Of a stretch of 64,000 nt of DNA, positions 23,772 to 36,750 are shown in pieces. Made by a program: the position numbers and the translations under genes. Position 1 is the first letter of the stretch; each line of letters opens with the position of its first letter. The stretch is from Rhea pennata (Eukaryota > Chordata > Aves > Rheiformes > Rheidae), in contig NC_084663.1 of NCBI RefSeq assembly GCF_028389875.1, positions 19,854,666 to 19,918,665 on the forward strand. Reading direction: 5' to 3'. The notes under the pieces are model-generated. The model was not told the origin of the DNA. It saw only the letters and a program-made list of their open reading frames with translations, and did not search any database.

Positions 23772-26211
23772 TGAAAGGTTCTGTAACGTGACAACAATAT
23801 TAAAGCAGTTCTTTCTCCATTTGTTTTTTTAGATGTAGTGTGTATGCAGCATCTAATAATTTAGAATAATATGAGCATCTGGTAATATAAATAATTAAAA
23901 AGAGTTCTTTCAGCGGAAAAATGTAAAATCTACAGATAAATCTGTTTTCTCTGCAACAAATGGGAAATTTGTAATTTACCCTAGAGGGTAGATAACATCA
24001 TTCTACCTATATCTTTAAAAGATACTTTTTTTGCATGGTATTACTAGGTTGGCGAGATGAGAAAGGATTCATTTATGTGTCCAGGAAATAGGATTTCAGA
24101 GGCAACAGTTAATTACACTTGCTGTTGTATTATAGAAGGTACACTACACTACAGTGTGCTACTCAAAAATGTTACCAGTAATGGTAACTGGAGCATGCAC
24201 AACTTCAGAGATCTAGTATTTTACTTTAGTGTACTTGACTGAAGAGGAAAGAAAAAGAGGAGGCAGAAAGAGAAGTGTCTGTGATTGTGGAAAAGTATCA
24301 ACAAATTAAAAGAGCAAAAAACAAGAACTAGTTTCATCTTGTGCTGAGCTCAATACAGTCTATACTATTTCATCTTTATTTTTTGTGGTTTTAAAAAGAT
24401 GCCCAAAATATAGGACTTGCCATGTTGTAGCAACCACTTAACCACATAAAGGGTATGTCCCCTTGCCCATGGTAGCAGATGATTTTTGGTACACGATGTT
24501 ACATAGTAATCTTATAGACCACAGATGCTTGTTCGCTTTTAATCACTTCAATTCTTTACAGGGAATTTTCTTGTAGGACTTGGACCACTTATGTTCTGTA
24601 AACCATCTATATTACTGTGTAACCACACTAAGCTTTTTCTCGTGTCACTAAAGAGACAAAGAGAAAAGTAGAATAAGAGCTAGTTTATGTATGTGAGTAT
24701 AATTCTGGCCTTCAGGAAGACCTATAGCATCGATTTTTTCCCCTGACTTTACATTTCAAAGGTGTTAAAAGATAATTTTAACATATTAGGTTGTCATACA
24801 GCATTTAAGGTGTCCTTGCTGGCTAGTGCATTGTGATAGATTCTCCTCAAAATGTTCTTATATTGCTATGACTCCAGAGTCCATCATATTTAGACTTTAG
24901 TAGAAGATAAAAACAGATCTGATAATTGCACAGCTGAATGACTTCTAAGTAGTGATTTGTACTTTCTATTTAGTCAACTAAAATGGTCCTGTTGCGAAAA
25001 AAGATAATTCGTTATTTGCCTATATTTAGCAAAGTTCAATTCCTGTTATTGTGTGCCAAAATATAGGTTTAAAATACAATTTATTGCATTTTATACAATA
25101 CAGATACAATTATATACACAGTAAGTGCTTAATGGAAAGCATCTTCTGTCATGTCTATCAGATTTAATAGTGGCCTGCTTATTCTGTTATCTGTTCTTAA
25201 TTCCAGATCCATCTACTTATATACAGTAATTGAGTATTTTACTCATGTCTTTTGTCAGATGTTGAAAGGATTGGAACTCTGAAAATAGTATAGTATTTTA
25301 CAATAGAGGATAGTGAGACTTACTGACATTGTGCTTACTCCATATTCATTCTGTAATTATTAGTTGTTTGATTAAATATAATAGTAGTTCTACCTGAACC
25401 TAAGTCACATTATTACAGTATGAAATTTATTTTAAATAGAACAAAATTTTATAGTTCTAAATGAACATCTAGAAATTATAGGAATTAATTTTCCATAGAT
25501 TGAAATTCAATGTTTGGTACTACTGCAAATGAAAAATATACCTTTACAGAAGTGCAAAATGCTACATATATTAACTTCACAGACTACACATTATCTCACT
25601 GATGTTGATAGAACTGTTCACGGTATTAGGTAAAATTTTGCAGGACTGAAACTTAAATATGTAACTTACATTTCTCCTTCAGCTTAGCCATCACATTGAG
25701 GAGACTTTTATCACTTGTAAAATTCCATTGATTCAACTAAGACATTGTGCAACAGAACTTTATCTTCTTAAACAGAAATAGTACCAGCCTAGCTGTTCCT
25801 CCTTTTGGAGGGTCCAACAGTGGCATCAGGGAGGCTACTGACAGGCTTGTACTTTCGAAATGAGATGACTACATGAGGTTGTGTCACCAATGTCAAACAC
25901 TGTCCTGCAGTTAAGTAAATCAATTTACCATTGACATTTGGATTTCAATTACAATTTTACAAAACCTAAAATAATAATTGTATCTTCTTAAATCCCACAC
26001 AAGACTTCTGTTTTCAAAAGAGTAATACTTATAGCCTGTACTGAGAACTACAAACAAATGGGGTTTTTTTCACTTTGAAAAAAGAAAAGCAAGTAAATAA
26101 GGGAAATAAATGATCATCATTAATAAGAATTAATGTAAAATGAAGTATTGCGTATGAACAAAATTAAAAAAAATCCTTAGTAAAATAAGTAAAGATTCTG
26201 AAGTAGGTGTT

Positions 26212-26296
26212 TTTTCTTCTCTTATTTTCTTTTCTTTCTCCTCTCCTCTTCTCTCCTCTCCTCTCTTCTCTCTCGCTCTCTCTCTCTCTCTCTTTT
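26212..26296. repeat. Pyrimidine (TCTCC/TC)n microsatellite
   Basis: About 85 bp of almost pure C/T: TTTTC-, CTCCTCTCCTCTT- and (TC)n units in succession. It has the opposite strand polarity to the purine tract at 22.8 kb. Confidence 0.95.
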
Positions 26297-27789
26297 CTAT
26301 TTCTTAACATGACAGTATCCTTTTAAGTGCTCTTTTGGCTTTCTGTGTTGGGAACTGCTATAGAAGTATTAAGGCCAGTTATTCGAATCTCAGATATGTA
26401 TTTCCTCTTGATTGCTCAAGCAACAAACCAAACCCAGCATAAATGCAGAGAGGTTCAATGCTGAACAGATGTCAAAGGTGTGAAAAAAGAAAGGTCTCAT
26501 CCTAGAAATCAAGAAGAAGCAGGGTGCATAAAGTAAGTAGAGAAGCCTAGATTTCTTTCCATGCTCATGGCATAGTAGCTAGTAGCAGATGCTGTCTCCA
26601 TAAGGACCCTTTTAATACTCATCCAAAAACTGCAGTGATTTGGAGGAGAGCTAAGTAAAGGTCTCACTAAGTAAAAAACCTCAGGTCTATATGACGGTTT
26701 TATTAAGGAAGATATTTTGCTCAAATGCCCAGAATGTATTTCATTAAGGAATAAGAACTAAAACTGAAATCAGAAAGAATTAATTTTAAGTATAAGCAAA
26801 TACCAGAGTAAAATAAATTGAGTTTTTTTCTTTTTTTACTTCTCTTTATCAAAAAGATTTTCCTAAAAATAAGGTGCATTTGAAACTACTTTTAGAAATG
26901 AGCACTTTCTATAGTAATGGTAACATCTTTACATCAAAGCCAAAGGAAGCTCTGTATTAATTTGGTTTCTGGAAGATAGTACATTTCCTCTTACAGGCAT
27001 ATCATGTGCAGAGGAAGCTGACAGGTGGAGAGAGTGAAGCAGAGCCTAAAAGGATCATCCTAACTATATCGGCAGCTGTCAGGTAATTTCATGGGCTTGA
27101 ATCATCTCCAGGTGACATATGTAGAGAGGTGACACTGTGCATCGAGCTCCCTCTACAGCTTTGCAGGTCCTTATCGAAGCGTACCACAGGGCTTTGCTGA
27201 TTTCTCAGGTCTCCCAAAAACCCAGATTCCAGAGAAATGACCTGCAGTCCACATTGCCCTGGGCTCAGCGCAGTGTGGTTCAGAGAGCCTGACTCCTCTC
27301 TGAAAGCAGCAGCTGCTCCTGTTTTACTGAGTAGGAAAGCAGTAGCAATGATGAAAAAAGTTGGGCAACATTGCCTTTTTTTTTTTTTTTTTTTTAATAT
27401 CAATCGCTCAAAGCACTAATGAGAACAGTATCTGCTGTTAATTCAGATGGTCTAATGAAGAATATCCTCCCTGTGTTTCCATTCGTTTATCTCATAACAA
27501 TAGAATAATCTGGCCCCAGAAGTCATCCCTGACCATTCAGAAGCCAAGGCAGTGTTTAGAAGCTGATTAGATAATAATGATAATTACAGAAATATACCCA
27601 TATGGCCATTATTATATCAATTTTGCTGCTAGTAATTATGGTAACTACTGCAACAAACCTACCTTATGTAGTCATACAAACTAATTAAAATGTAATTTCC
27701 ACATCTGCAAATGTTTTTGCCATTGGCTAAATTCTGTTGGAGACTCTGAGTGTTCTACGAGGAGTCCTTAAGCTCGGAGAACTCACTGC

Positions 27790-27890
27790 TGTAGTCTTCA
27801 GGCTCCGTCTTGAGCCCTTCTACCAGCTCTGCATGCCTTTGGGCAAGTAACCAACATCACTGTGCCTGCATAATCATCTGAAAGAAAGAG
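27790..27890 (+). repeat. MIR-like ancient SINE core relic
   Basis: The segment with CTTTGGGCAAGTAACCAACA, CACTGTGCCTG and TCATCTGAAAG follows the order of the MIR core region (GGGCAAGT...CTCTGTGCCTCAG...TCATCTGTAAAATG). The tRNA head and the LINE-like tail cannot be recognised. MIR-type relics are known in bird and reptile genomes. Similarity is limited to about 60 bp, so this is tentative. Confidence 0.45.
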
Positions 27891-29020
27891 ATGCAATATT
27901 CCATATTTGAGAGAGGAGAAGGAAAGTAACTGAAATGTACTAAACCTGGTCAGTTATAACTAAAATTATTTAAAAACCTCAGTGTTTCAAATTAACAGTA
28001 GCTTACCACTCATCTTTAAGTGCCAGGTAACTCAGTCTCAAGGAATACTCACTCACTGACTACAGACTAACGAGTTTGGCATTGATCTGGAAGAGCTGTA
28101 CCCCAGAGCAAGCCAGACACCAAATAGTAATCCAGCATAAAAATTGCCACCGTTGTCAGTGCCAAAAATTGGAGATTTGAAATTTCTAATTTGGGTCAAG
28201 AGTTTGCAGGGCCCAAAATGTACATACTACAAACTTAGCAACAGCAGGTAGAGAGTGTTAATATTCTACAGGTAGGCAGGCATAGCACTTACAGGCCTGT
28301 CCAAATTAAAGTTATATAGTCACATCAGTGAAATCATGCACCTGTCTGGATAAGCAAGATCCACAGAAAATATATATATATCCTACAATGAAATTAGTAC
28401 TCCATGCCTTCAGTGTTATTTTTACAGAGGTTAAGAGGATTAAAAGTCTGCAGTGACATCGTGTGAGAGGATGAGCAAGGAGAGAAATAGAGACTAGGGA
28501 AAACTTTATTTTCAGATACTTAAGACCAAGAAGCAGAAAAATCCTATTAAAGAAAGTAATTTTCAAAGTGCTTGGAAGGCCTCCAATTAGAGGTGCTATA
28601 TTAGTGCAAGTGCAAAATAAATAACAATGATCTGGTTATTACCTGACACCTCTGAAAGCTACACAACATGAGGGACAGATGTCCACATATAAACACTACA
28701 TAAACCTAGAGATTTTTTATAGAGAAAGATGGGATAGAAATAGAAAGAGGAAAGCATTAATTGATTTTCTTTTCCACACCTGATACTCCTACAATGCAAG
28801 AGTGTTAGGAACAAGCATGCTCATTGAATGATGAATGATCTCATCCTAAGTGAAGCCAATAGCTAGAATAAATCCCCAGATCATGTCCAGTTTTTACTAC
28901 CACTGGAATGGGTGACATGCCAAGTAGGAGTTGTTCCTTCATAAATTGGAGGACATTTAGCATGCTGATCAAAATCATGTGGGCTTAGTTTTGACTAGAC
29001 AGACAAGACCAATATTTTTG

Positions 29021-29433
29021 TCATAGAATCATAGAATCAGTAAGGTTGGAAGGGACCTCTGGCGATCATCTAGTCCAACCTCCCTGCTCAGGCAGGGTCA
29101 CCTAGAACATGGTAGACAGGGTTGCATCCAGGCGGGCCTTGAAGATCTCCAGAGAAGGAGACTCCGCAACCTCTCTGGGCAACCTGTGCCAGGGCTCCGT
29201 CACTCTCACAGGGAAGAAATTCCCCCTCACGGTCAGGCAGAACTTCCTGTGCTTCAACTTCTGCCCATTGCCTCTTGTCCTGTCACATGGGACAACGGAA
29301 AAGAGTTTGTCCCCGTCCCCTTGACACCCTCCCTTCAGGTACTTAGACACATTGATCAGATCCCCCCTCATCTTCTCTTCCCCAGGCTAAACAGGCCCAG
29401 CTCTCGCAGACATTCCTCATAGGGCAAATGCTT
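29021..29433 (-). mobile_element. Young-subfamily CR1 3' fragment
   Basis: Minus-strand, 5'-truncated CR1. It begins at 29021 with two complements of the ATTCTATG octamer, then the hairpin, then ORF2 C-terminus from the stop at 29102-29104 upwards: [47 protein letters not shown] and [10 protein letters not shown]. At about 29371 a one-base deletion (AGAAGATGAGG against AGAAGACTGAAG in the other copies) shifts the frame. Upstream of it, [12 protein letters not shown] is read in another frame up to about 29433. Confidence 0.96.
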
Positions 29434-30427
29434 GAAAAGGTTGAAAGAAGATCAAATCATTTGACGTGAATAAAATCATGGTTCCAAACTGAAAAGCACC
29501 ATTACTGATACAATAAAATTATCAATAGATATCAAATATTAAATTATCACAATAAAAATGAAATTATAAATAATAATAAAAAGTATAGATTTCTTCTTCA
29601 CATTGATGCATGAGCTCACAGTCTTGGCCTCAGTGACTCTAGATCCCCGTTTCTACAGTCATGGTGGGATGAACAATGACCATGAGTAGAAGAGTCAACA
29701 GACAGGTTCCCACTCTCAGTTATTTGACTAAAACAGAATTACCGTGATGTTCCAAACTCTTTTCTAGTTTTGACAGAAGAACAAATTCCCTAACAATGCA
29801 GCTACTTATTCACTGGAACGGGCTAGCTGCCATGACTGTTAATGTGGGTGGCACAAAAAGAGTTGAGGCTGTGCAAGAAACTTCTGGGGAGAACAGTAAA
29901 CAGTGGTTTGTGCTGTTTGTTCCTTTTTCTGCATTTTAGAGAGAGTATAAGTAAGTCAATATGTGAAACTCAGCCCCCTTCTCACCTTCCCAGCCTTTAA
30001 GGGCTCCCCATCTCCATTTCTCCCTTCTGCTTTGAGTAGCTGGAAATATATCTGCACACTCAGCTTCTTTCTTACCTTCACAACAAGGAAGCACAGTAAA
30101 TTTGTGCTGTAAATCCCATTTAAAACATTATAATCCCACAACCATTAGTTTGAAAGTGAATTGAACCACATATGAACCTATTAAATATGTCGTCTAATGA
30201 GTACAATGCCCTGTTTTAGACAAAATGGGCTGATTCAAGCAAGACGAGAATAGTATGTTTTTCCTCTTATATATCCATCAAATTAGAAAAAAAGTAATAT
30301 TAAGACTGTAAAGATCATATCTGATTACTCTAACTGAATTGCTGCATATTATTGACCTTAGGGAAACTGCAGTGGTAAAAATGTACTCTCCTAGCATCCT
30401 GTTCAGATACTGGGCTTAAAAAAAGCG

Positions 30428-30447
30428 GGGGGGGGGGGGGGGGGGGG
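30428..30447. repeat. G20 homopolymer
   Basis: Twenty consecutive G on the plus strand, preceded by AAAAAAGC and followed by CATTTGC. It can form a G-quadruplex and is prone to length error in sequencing. Confidence 0.95.
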
Positions 30448-31608
30448 CATTTGCTTTATTGCAAACTCTATATTCACATCTATTCAATGTTAATTTCTTT
30501 AATATGGTAAGACAAACATTGAATTTGACAGGCTACTTAGCTGTTTCAGAACACTAGTATGTAAGTATCACATTGGTTTCATTGTATCCTGAAAATGTGT
30601 CCCATAGATGTTTCCTGTTCTAGTTGATTATTTTGCACTTATCCATAGTTGTTGTACTTGTTTTGTTATGTTTTCCTCTGTTGTTGCTGTGAAAAAGAAA
30701 TAGAGAAGGAGAGAAGAAGATAAGAAAGAATGGTTCCAGATTCCTATGATGAGTCTCCATGCATTAAAAGTTATATTAAAATGGGTAGATAACATGACAA
30801 CTTATAAAACAGTGAAGGAAGTGCACACTAAAACAGTTTGCCTCTGTAATTCTTTGTATATTAGTGATTTTCATGTTTAAGTAAAGGTAACAAGTCTACT
30901 GACTAGAACTGTATCAACCAAATCAGCAGTTGTTACTCACACTAGTCAAATGAGTATGTACCTACTGATTACATTTACTCCTTTACATTATACTTGTATT
31001 TTAGTTCATATCATATTATATTAAGTTTAATTGCAAATACTTAAATCAGAATTCTTTTTAAACGTGCATCAGAATAGTAATGCATCATCTGGACTGTGTT
31101 GTTATTGATTCATGAATTTAAAATGCCTGTATTTAATTTTACCTATTGCTTTCCATTATAACTATGAGATTTGGTGTTACTTTTAATTTTGATAGACTAA
31201 ATATTTGGGTTGTCATTCTCTACACTATTTTCTTTGTCAACAGCATGACTTATCTCTACAAGTCTGAGCAAAAATGATGTTGATATTTCTGTCTGCACGT
31301 AATAGATCTGTGACCTTTTTCAGTTACATTTTACCCATTAATTTTATCATTCTAGGAACAATTTGTAACATTGTAAGCCTCTGAGCAGCTTCAAAACATT
31401 TTATGAAAAAAATCAGCTTACTAAAAAAATCTATTTTCTTTATGCAATAGTGTTTATTACGTGTATAAAGATAAAATTGTAAGTAAATAAAAAAGTAAAT
31501 AAAATTTTGTACTCAGATAATTAGCTATATCATACTTAGTATGAAAGATACTTACTGATAATAAATGAAGTATTTCCTCATGTTACATACAAAATAATAT
31601 TTTGTATG

Positions 31609-31644
31609 CACACACACACACACACACACACATATATACACACA
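31609..31644. repeat. (CA)n microsatellite
   Basis: About 11 CA units, then a short TATA interruption and another CACACA. Confidence 0.95.
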
Positions 31645-34600
31645 AAGTAGGCCTCAGGTCCTATGTAAATACTTAGTAAGGAGTGCACAGTAAGAGATGC
31701 TGCCCATAACAGTGCCTTCCGGATAAGCAAAAATAACAAAGGGTAACAGAAGAGACTTATTGTCCCTGGCTTATACGTAAGTAAAGGCAGAGTCCAACAG
31801 AATCTGCAGCAGAGATAGCAGCTGACTTTAGATGTCCTTAAAAATATTCCTTAAAAATTCCTTAAAAAAATATAGAATGGCCTGATGCTAAATGGGATGT
31901 ATTCAGCACAAAATGAATATAATTCTGTGTGGTTTCTGATCAGTTCTGAGCACAGACACATAGAAAAAGAGCTCGCTCTCATCCCCACCCCACAAGGGGT
32001 TATGCAGCAAAGGCTACAGTGAGAGTGGCCTGAGGCACGGCGCTTGAGTAGTTTCTAATTCTACTCTTTCTGCCGATGCATGTCTACCACAGGAAGTCTC
32101 CGCAGGTAAAATTTATGGCTTTCTCTACTTTAAGCCCATGCATTTTCCCTGTGTAAATGCTCTTCTCAGTGTTCCTTGTTTTGATTTGGTTTTCCTTTAA
32201 GTCTACATACTTTAAGTCTAATACTTCAAGTGAAAGCGTGCCTGCAAAATCATTCACAAGTATAGCCTTGTTGAATGTGTGGGGTTTCTGGGTGGGATAG
32301 CAGTTTTAGCAAGTCTCTTAAGGGCATAAGGTCATGATCAGAACTTAGATGATAACTTGGATGAAATTGAGACTATATTAGAATAATTAGCAAAAGTTTC
32401 ACTTTGAGTATGTATTAAATATTCTACTTAACTAGAGGTAGAACAGAGTAACTATGGAAAACTATGACCTGGCAGTGATTGTAATGTTTCCCTTAAAAAT
32501 AAGTAATATTTCCAGTATTAAACTTTTGCTGATTTTCACTTCAGCAAAGTAGATAAGCTGTGTACCAAAGACATCCATTTCCAGCCAGAGGAATATCTGT
32601 AAATGCCATAGTTCAGAGTATTTAATTCTGAGCATCTCTATAGCAGATCTTTGTTTTTATCTTTGCCTTTTGGTGATAGAAATATCTTTAGAGTGGACGG
32701 GAGTGGACAAGCTTGCGATAGGAAAGAGAAAATCTTTTTTTACTATCATCTGCACATATTGTGGAGAAGATATCCACAGAAGAGGTGGCAGTAAAGGTCA
32801 AAGCTAAGATACAGTTCTATGCATGCATTACTTAGAGTTTTCATACATACATAATGGACAATTTGGGCAAACTATTGAAGAGAAAGGGATGTCAGAAAGA
32901 AAAAAGAGTGTATTTTTTACTATTTTTATTACTAATGTCCTAAAGCAGTGCATACATTAAAAAAAGAAATCTCTTCACCTGTAATTTCTCTTTTAGTAAG
33001 TTAGTGATGAGGAGAAATGCATAAGTGGATGAGAGGAAAAATATGGAGTTTTGTGAAAATACATAAAATTAAAATAACAAAAGAAATGGAAGAAAATAAA
33101 AATATATATCAATTATATTAAATACTGAAACTTTGATGTTTCATTGGAGGTACAAAATTTTCTTGGATTGGTCTCACAGAGTTGTACTCCTGCTCTTCAC
33201 TCTCTTCTGCATTGCCCAAAGTAAATACAAGATCCAGGAAAATGAAGAATTTGGTTGTGAGCCTCCTCTATTACACGAAAATAGAGAGTAAAAAAAAGTA
33301 CATGTGAGAAGACATCAGTATCTCTCTCATTCTTCAGTGCCAGTCCACTCTTGAATGAGTTACTGATGTTTTATTAATTTTAGAAGTAAAAAGTATTGGC
33401 TTATTATATAACATACCCCAAAATAAAGCAGGTGCAATTTCTCGGATATATTCTGTTATATAGGCATTGGGGAGATCACAGTCACATCCCAAAGCTTCTC
33501 ATCCCTGAAAGCTCTGTTATCAGTGACCGTGACCGGTTTGAATCTCTTTCCAGGTGTGCTTCTACAGCACTGCTCTGAACTGGCCTGTTCCGAGAGGCCT
33601 GTCGACGCGGTTTACTCTACGGATAAGAATCCTGGAGATGGCAGAATCTGAAGCAACTTGAGTAAATCCCACAAAGTGATCCAAGGGCTCTCCTTGGATC
33701 CTCTGTGTGCCACTGCATTTTCATGCTTGTTTGTGCTCCACACCTGTTTGGAGGAGAGTGGCACCTCTGTCTACCTGGATATCCATCGATGGTGGTGGTG
33801 ATATCCATTTTTTTGCAAACCCAGATTCCCGCTAGAGCATCAGCCTAGAAAAGTTTTCAGAAAGACTTATTTCTTTCACAAATTTATGGTAACTATGGGC
33901 ACTTATTTTAAGAAGATGGATCTCTTCCCTAGGAAAAATATCTGAAATGCAGTCACGTATGCCTAAATTGAGGACCTACTTTAGAAACACAAGATAAGGA
34001 TGTTCTATTTCTGCCAGGAGAATATTTTCTTCCTCCTAGAAGACTCCTGATCACTGAAGCTCTTCCTCCTGCTTGCTTTGGATCTCTAATGAAAGTTAGA
34101 GGAATTATAAGTTCTCATAATGATGAAATTTATATTAGTCCCACCTCCAGTCAGTACCTTTGGTTCTGTGAGATTTCAGAGGCTATATGGCACAGTTGTT
34201 AAGAAACACTGGAAACTAAATATCACATCTATGAATGTTTGCTCTGTGAGATGTTTAAAATAGTAAATCATATTTTTTAACAATAATTATAGTTTAGAGA
34301 AGATTCAAACTATTAAGCTTTACAGGTTACAGGAGGAATTTCCCCAGGAGTGTTAATACTCAACTGCTAGGTGTCTTTTATGCTACCTACAGCATTTGTC
34401 ACTCATCACTAAAACAACGCACACTGGTTTAGTACAATATGTCTCTTCTTTTCCAGTAGCTAAAATGAAAATTCCCAAGAGCTGCAAATCGGAGTTTGGG
34501 GCCCTCTTGTCCATTTCATTTATTAACAGACAGCTTTCCAGATTAGTGTTGTATAATTTATTATAGGATCATTTACTAAAATTACTAAATATTAGTTTGC

Positions 34601-34922
34601 AACAACACGGCAGGACATAAACAATAAAGCACACTCATTTATGGCCCATATGGACTATTAAAATCTTACAAAACTTTGCAAAAGGAATCATAACAGTCCT
34701 TCATACTTATTTATAGAGGAATACACAAGTAATTTTAAAAAGTAAGCAAATCTGATTAGTTTTATGCAGATTTTATATTACTGATGATTAAATTTATTTC
34801 CCATTTCTTTCTAATAAAAAAAAGCACTTTACGTGGCTTGCTAGAGCACAGTAGCTTGCAATCATTAAAAAATGTCAGTATTAAATGAAGTAAAAACATG
34901 AGTGCAAATGAAGGACATAAAA

Positions 34923-35118
34923 GCAACAGGACAAGAGGCAACAGGCACAAACTGAACCACAGGCAGTTCCGCCTGAATGTGAGGAGGAATTTCTTCCTTT
35001 TGAGAGTGACGGAGCACTGGACCAGGTTGCCCCGAGAGGTTGTGGAGTCTCCTTCTCTGGAGATCTTCAAGGCCCGCCTGGATGCAACCCTGTCTACCAT
35101 GCTGTAGGTGACCCTGCT
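34923..35118 (+). mobile_element. Young-subfamily CR1 fragment lacking its 3' end
   Basis: Holds the ORF2 C-terminus in one open frame (stop at 35105-35107): [48 protein letters not shown]. Unlike all other copies here it stops after GGTGACCCTGCT: the hairpin and octamer tail are absent, and unique sequence follows. Since CR1 inserts by priming at its 3' end, loss of that end points to a later deletion or rearrangement rather than a normal insertion. Confidence 0.93.
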
Positions 35119-36723
35119 ACAATTAATATGAGTGTTTGTAAGAAGCTACCTGTATAGCCAGACAGACTGAATGAAAGGGGAAACTACGGTTTCTGGATGG
35201 ATTCTAGGGTAAGTGATCATGCCAGAAAAATTAGAATTGTTCTAAGGAAAAAAATAGGCAAGCTTGGAAATGTTTCAAAGCTAACAAACATGTAGTGATT
35301 TTAGATGTTTTTGATGATAGCAGCTGCATCAGGCTTAGACATTTCAGCTCTACCTGGGTGTTATTTAAGACGCTGAGATCTTTTACTCCTCTCCAGTTCA
35401 ATGTTAGAATAAGCAATTCTGTATACTGATCACTATTAATCATCTTATTTGCTCGTTAAAAAATAATTATTCCTAGTAAAAAGTGAAAAAAATAACATCT
35501 TGATATAATGTAATGATATTACTAAATGATACTGCTAAATAGTTACTAATTTATGGCTATCTCAATTCCAGCTCATATATAGATTACATTAACCATTCAC
35601 AGCTTCAACTGCAGGCTTAAAAAATAACTTCATGATGATACTTGAGAAAAATTGGTACTACGGAAATTAGGAAAGTACTTGTAAAGAGGATCAGGTAATG
35701 TACTTATCTTCCTCTTAGTTATAAATTGCTTATAAAAATTACTTAAGGAAAATATCTCAGGAGTTAAATTGTTTTTTGTTTTTTGTTTTTTTTTTTTATC
35801 ATTTGAAAGCAATATCCACTGTTGAATAAGAAGTTGCAGTATTGTTTCATGATCTAAAATTAACTTTTGTGAACTTTTGCAGGGTTGAAAATGCTGGTAG
35901 TGCTATCTTCCAATCTCCTGTATTCCTTTGGATCCCATCGTTAGCTGACATCAATAAGAAAGACTGCAGATTTTCTAGTACAATGTCAATTTACATCATC
36001 TACAGATTTGACAGCGGCACTAGTGTGGTTTAACTATATGCATTTAGAACAAGACAATTGCATTGGTCTCTTATCTCTGCTCTCCCACAGTGGCTAGTCC
36101 AGTCAGATCTTATATACTTTTAAAATATGGAATTTTGCAGTTCCTATCTTCTGTAACATCCAAAATGAACCGTAACTGACTCATATGATTCCCTTTCTTA
36201 TTAGAGTTCAAAAGGAAGAAAGAGCAGTAGCTTCCATGTAATCACACAGAGTCTCACAGCAGACTGTGACACAACTCCAGCAGGGAAGTGATGAGGAGAT
36301 GGTTTCCTCAGAGGAGAAGGTCCTGCTAAGGTCATCAGCTATCACTGTCAGTGCATTTTACAAAAGGACTTCCAGTGAGCCAAACATTAATCAGGTATCT
36401 TTCTGGACCTTGTCAGATTCTTTGTAGGACTTCATGTAATTTGTGGCAATATTTTAGGCTTTTGTTTTCATAATAATCTTCGCAAATATTTTCCCTTGAT
36501 GGAACAAAAATGGAATTACAAAACAACTGCTAGATACTTCCAAGACTGAAAAAGATCATGGAAATACAAAGGAGGATATAGCTATGCTGTTATCTAAACA
36601 AAGTTCTAACTCAAGTTTATCTCTAATTTGAAAAGCAAGTGAAAGCTTGACCACAAGTCCCACATTAGAAATCTGTGCCTCATGATGAAATCTGGACTTT
36701 TGACAGAAGTCTTTCTAGTGCTT

Positions 36724-36750
36724 ATATATATACATATATATATGTATATA
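36724..36750. repeat. (TA)n-rich palindromic microsatellite
   Basis: TATATATA, CATATATATATG and TATATA in succession; nearly self-complementary. Confidence 0.9.

Larger units (their letters stand above)
23775..29020. other. AT-rich unique DNA with simple repeats and a faint SINE core
   Basis: No gene recognised. Contents are a pyrimidine microsatellite at 26212-26296, a T20 run at 27376-27395, a MIR-like core near 27790-27890 and a TAATTA-rich unique block at 27540-27730. The frame at 27089-27403 (-) contains the T-run as poly-Lys and has no domain. Confidence 0.5.
29435..34920. other. AT-rich unique DNA with simple repeats
   Basis: No gene recognised. It contains a G20 run at 30428-30447, a (CA)n at 31609-31631 and a CpG-containing patch at 33480-33640. 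The rest is AT-rich with only short random frames. Confidence 0.5.
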
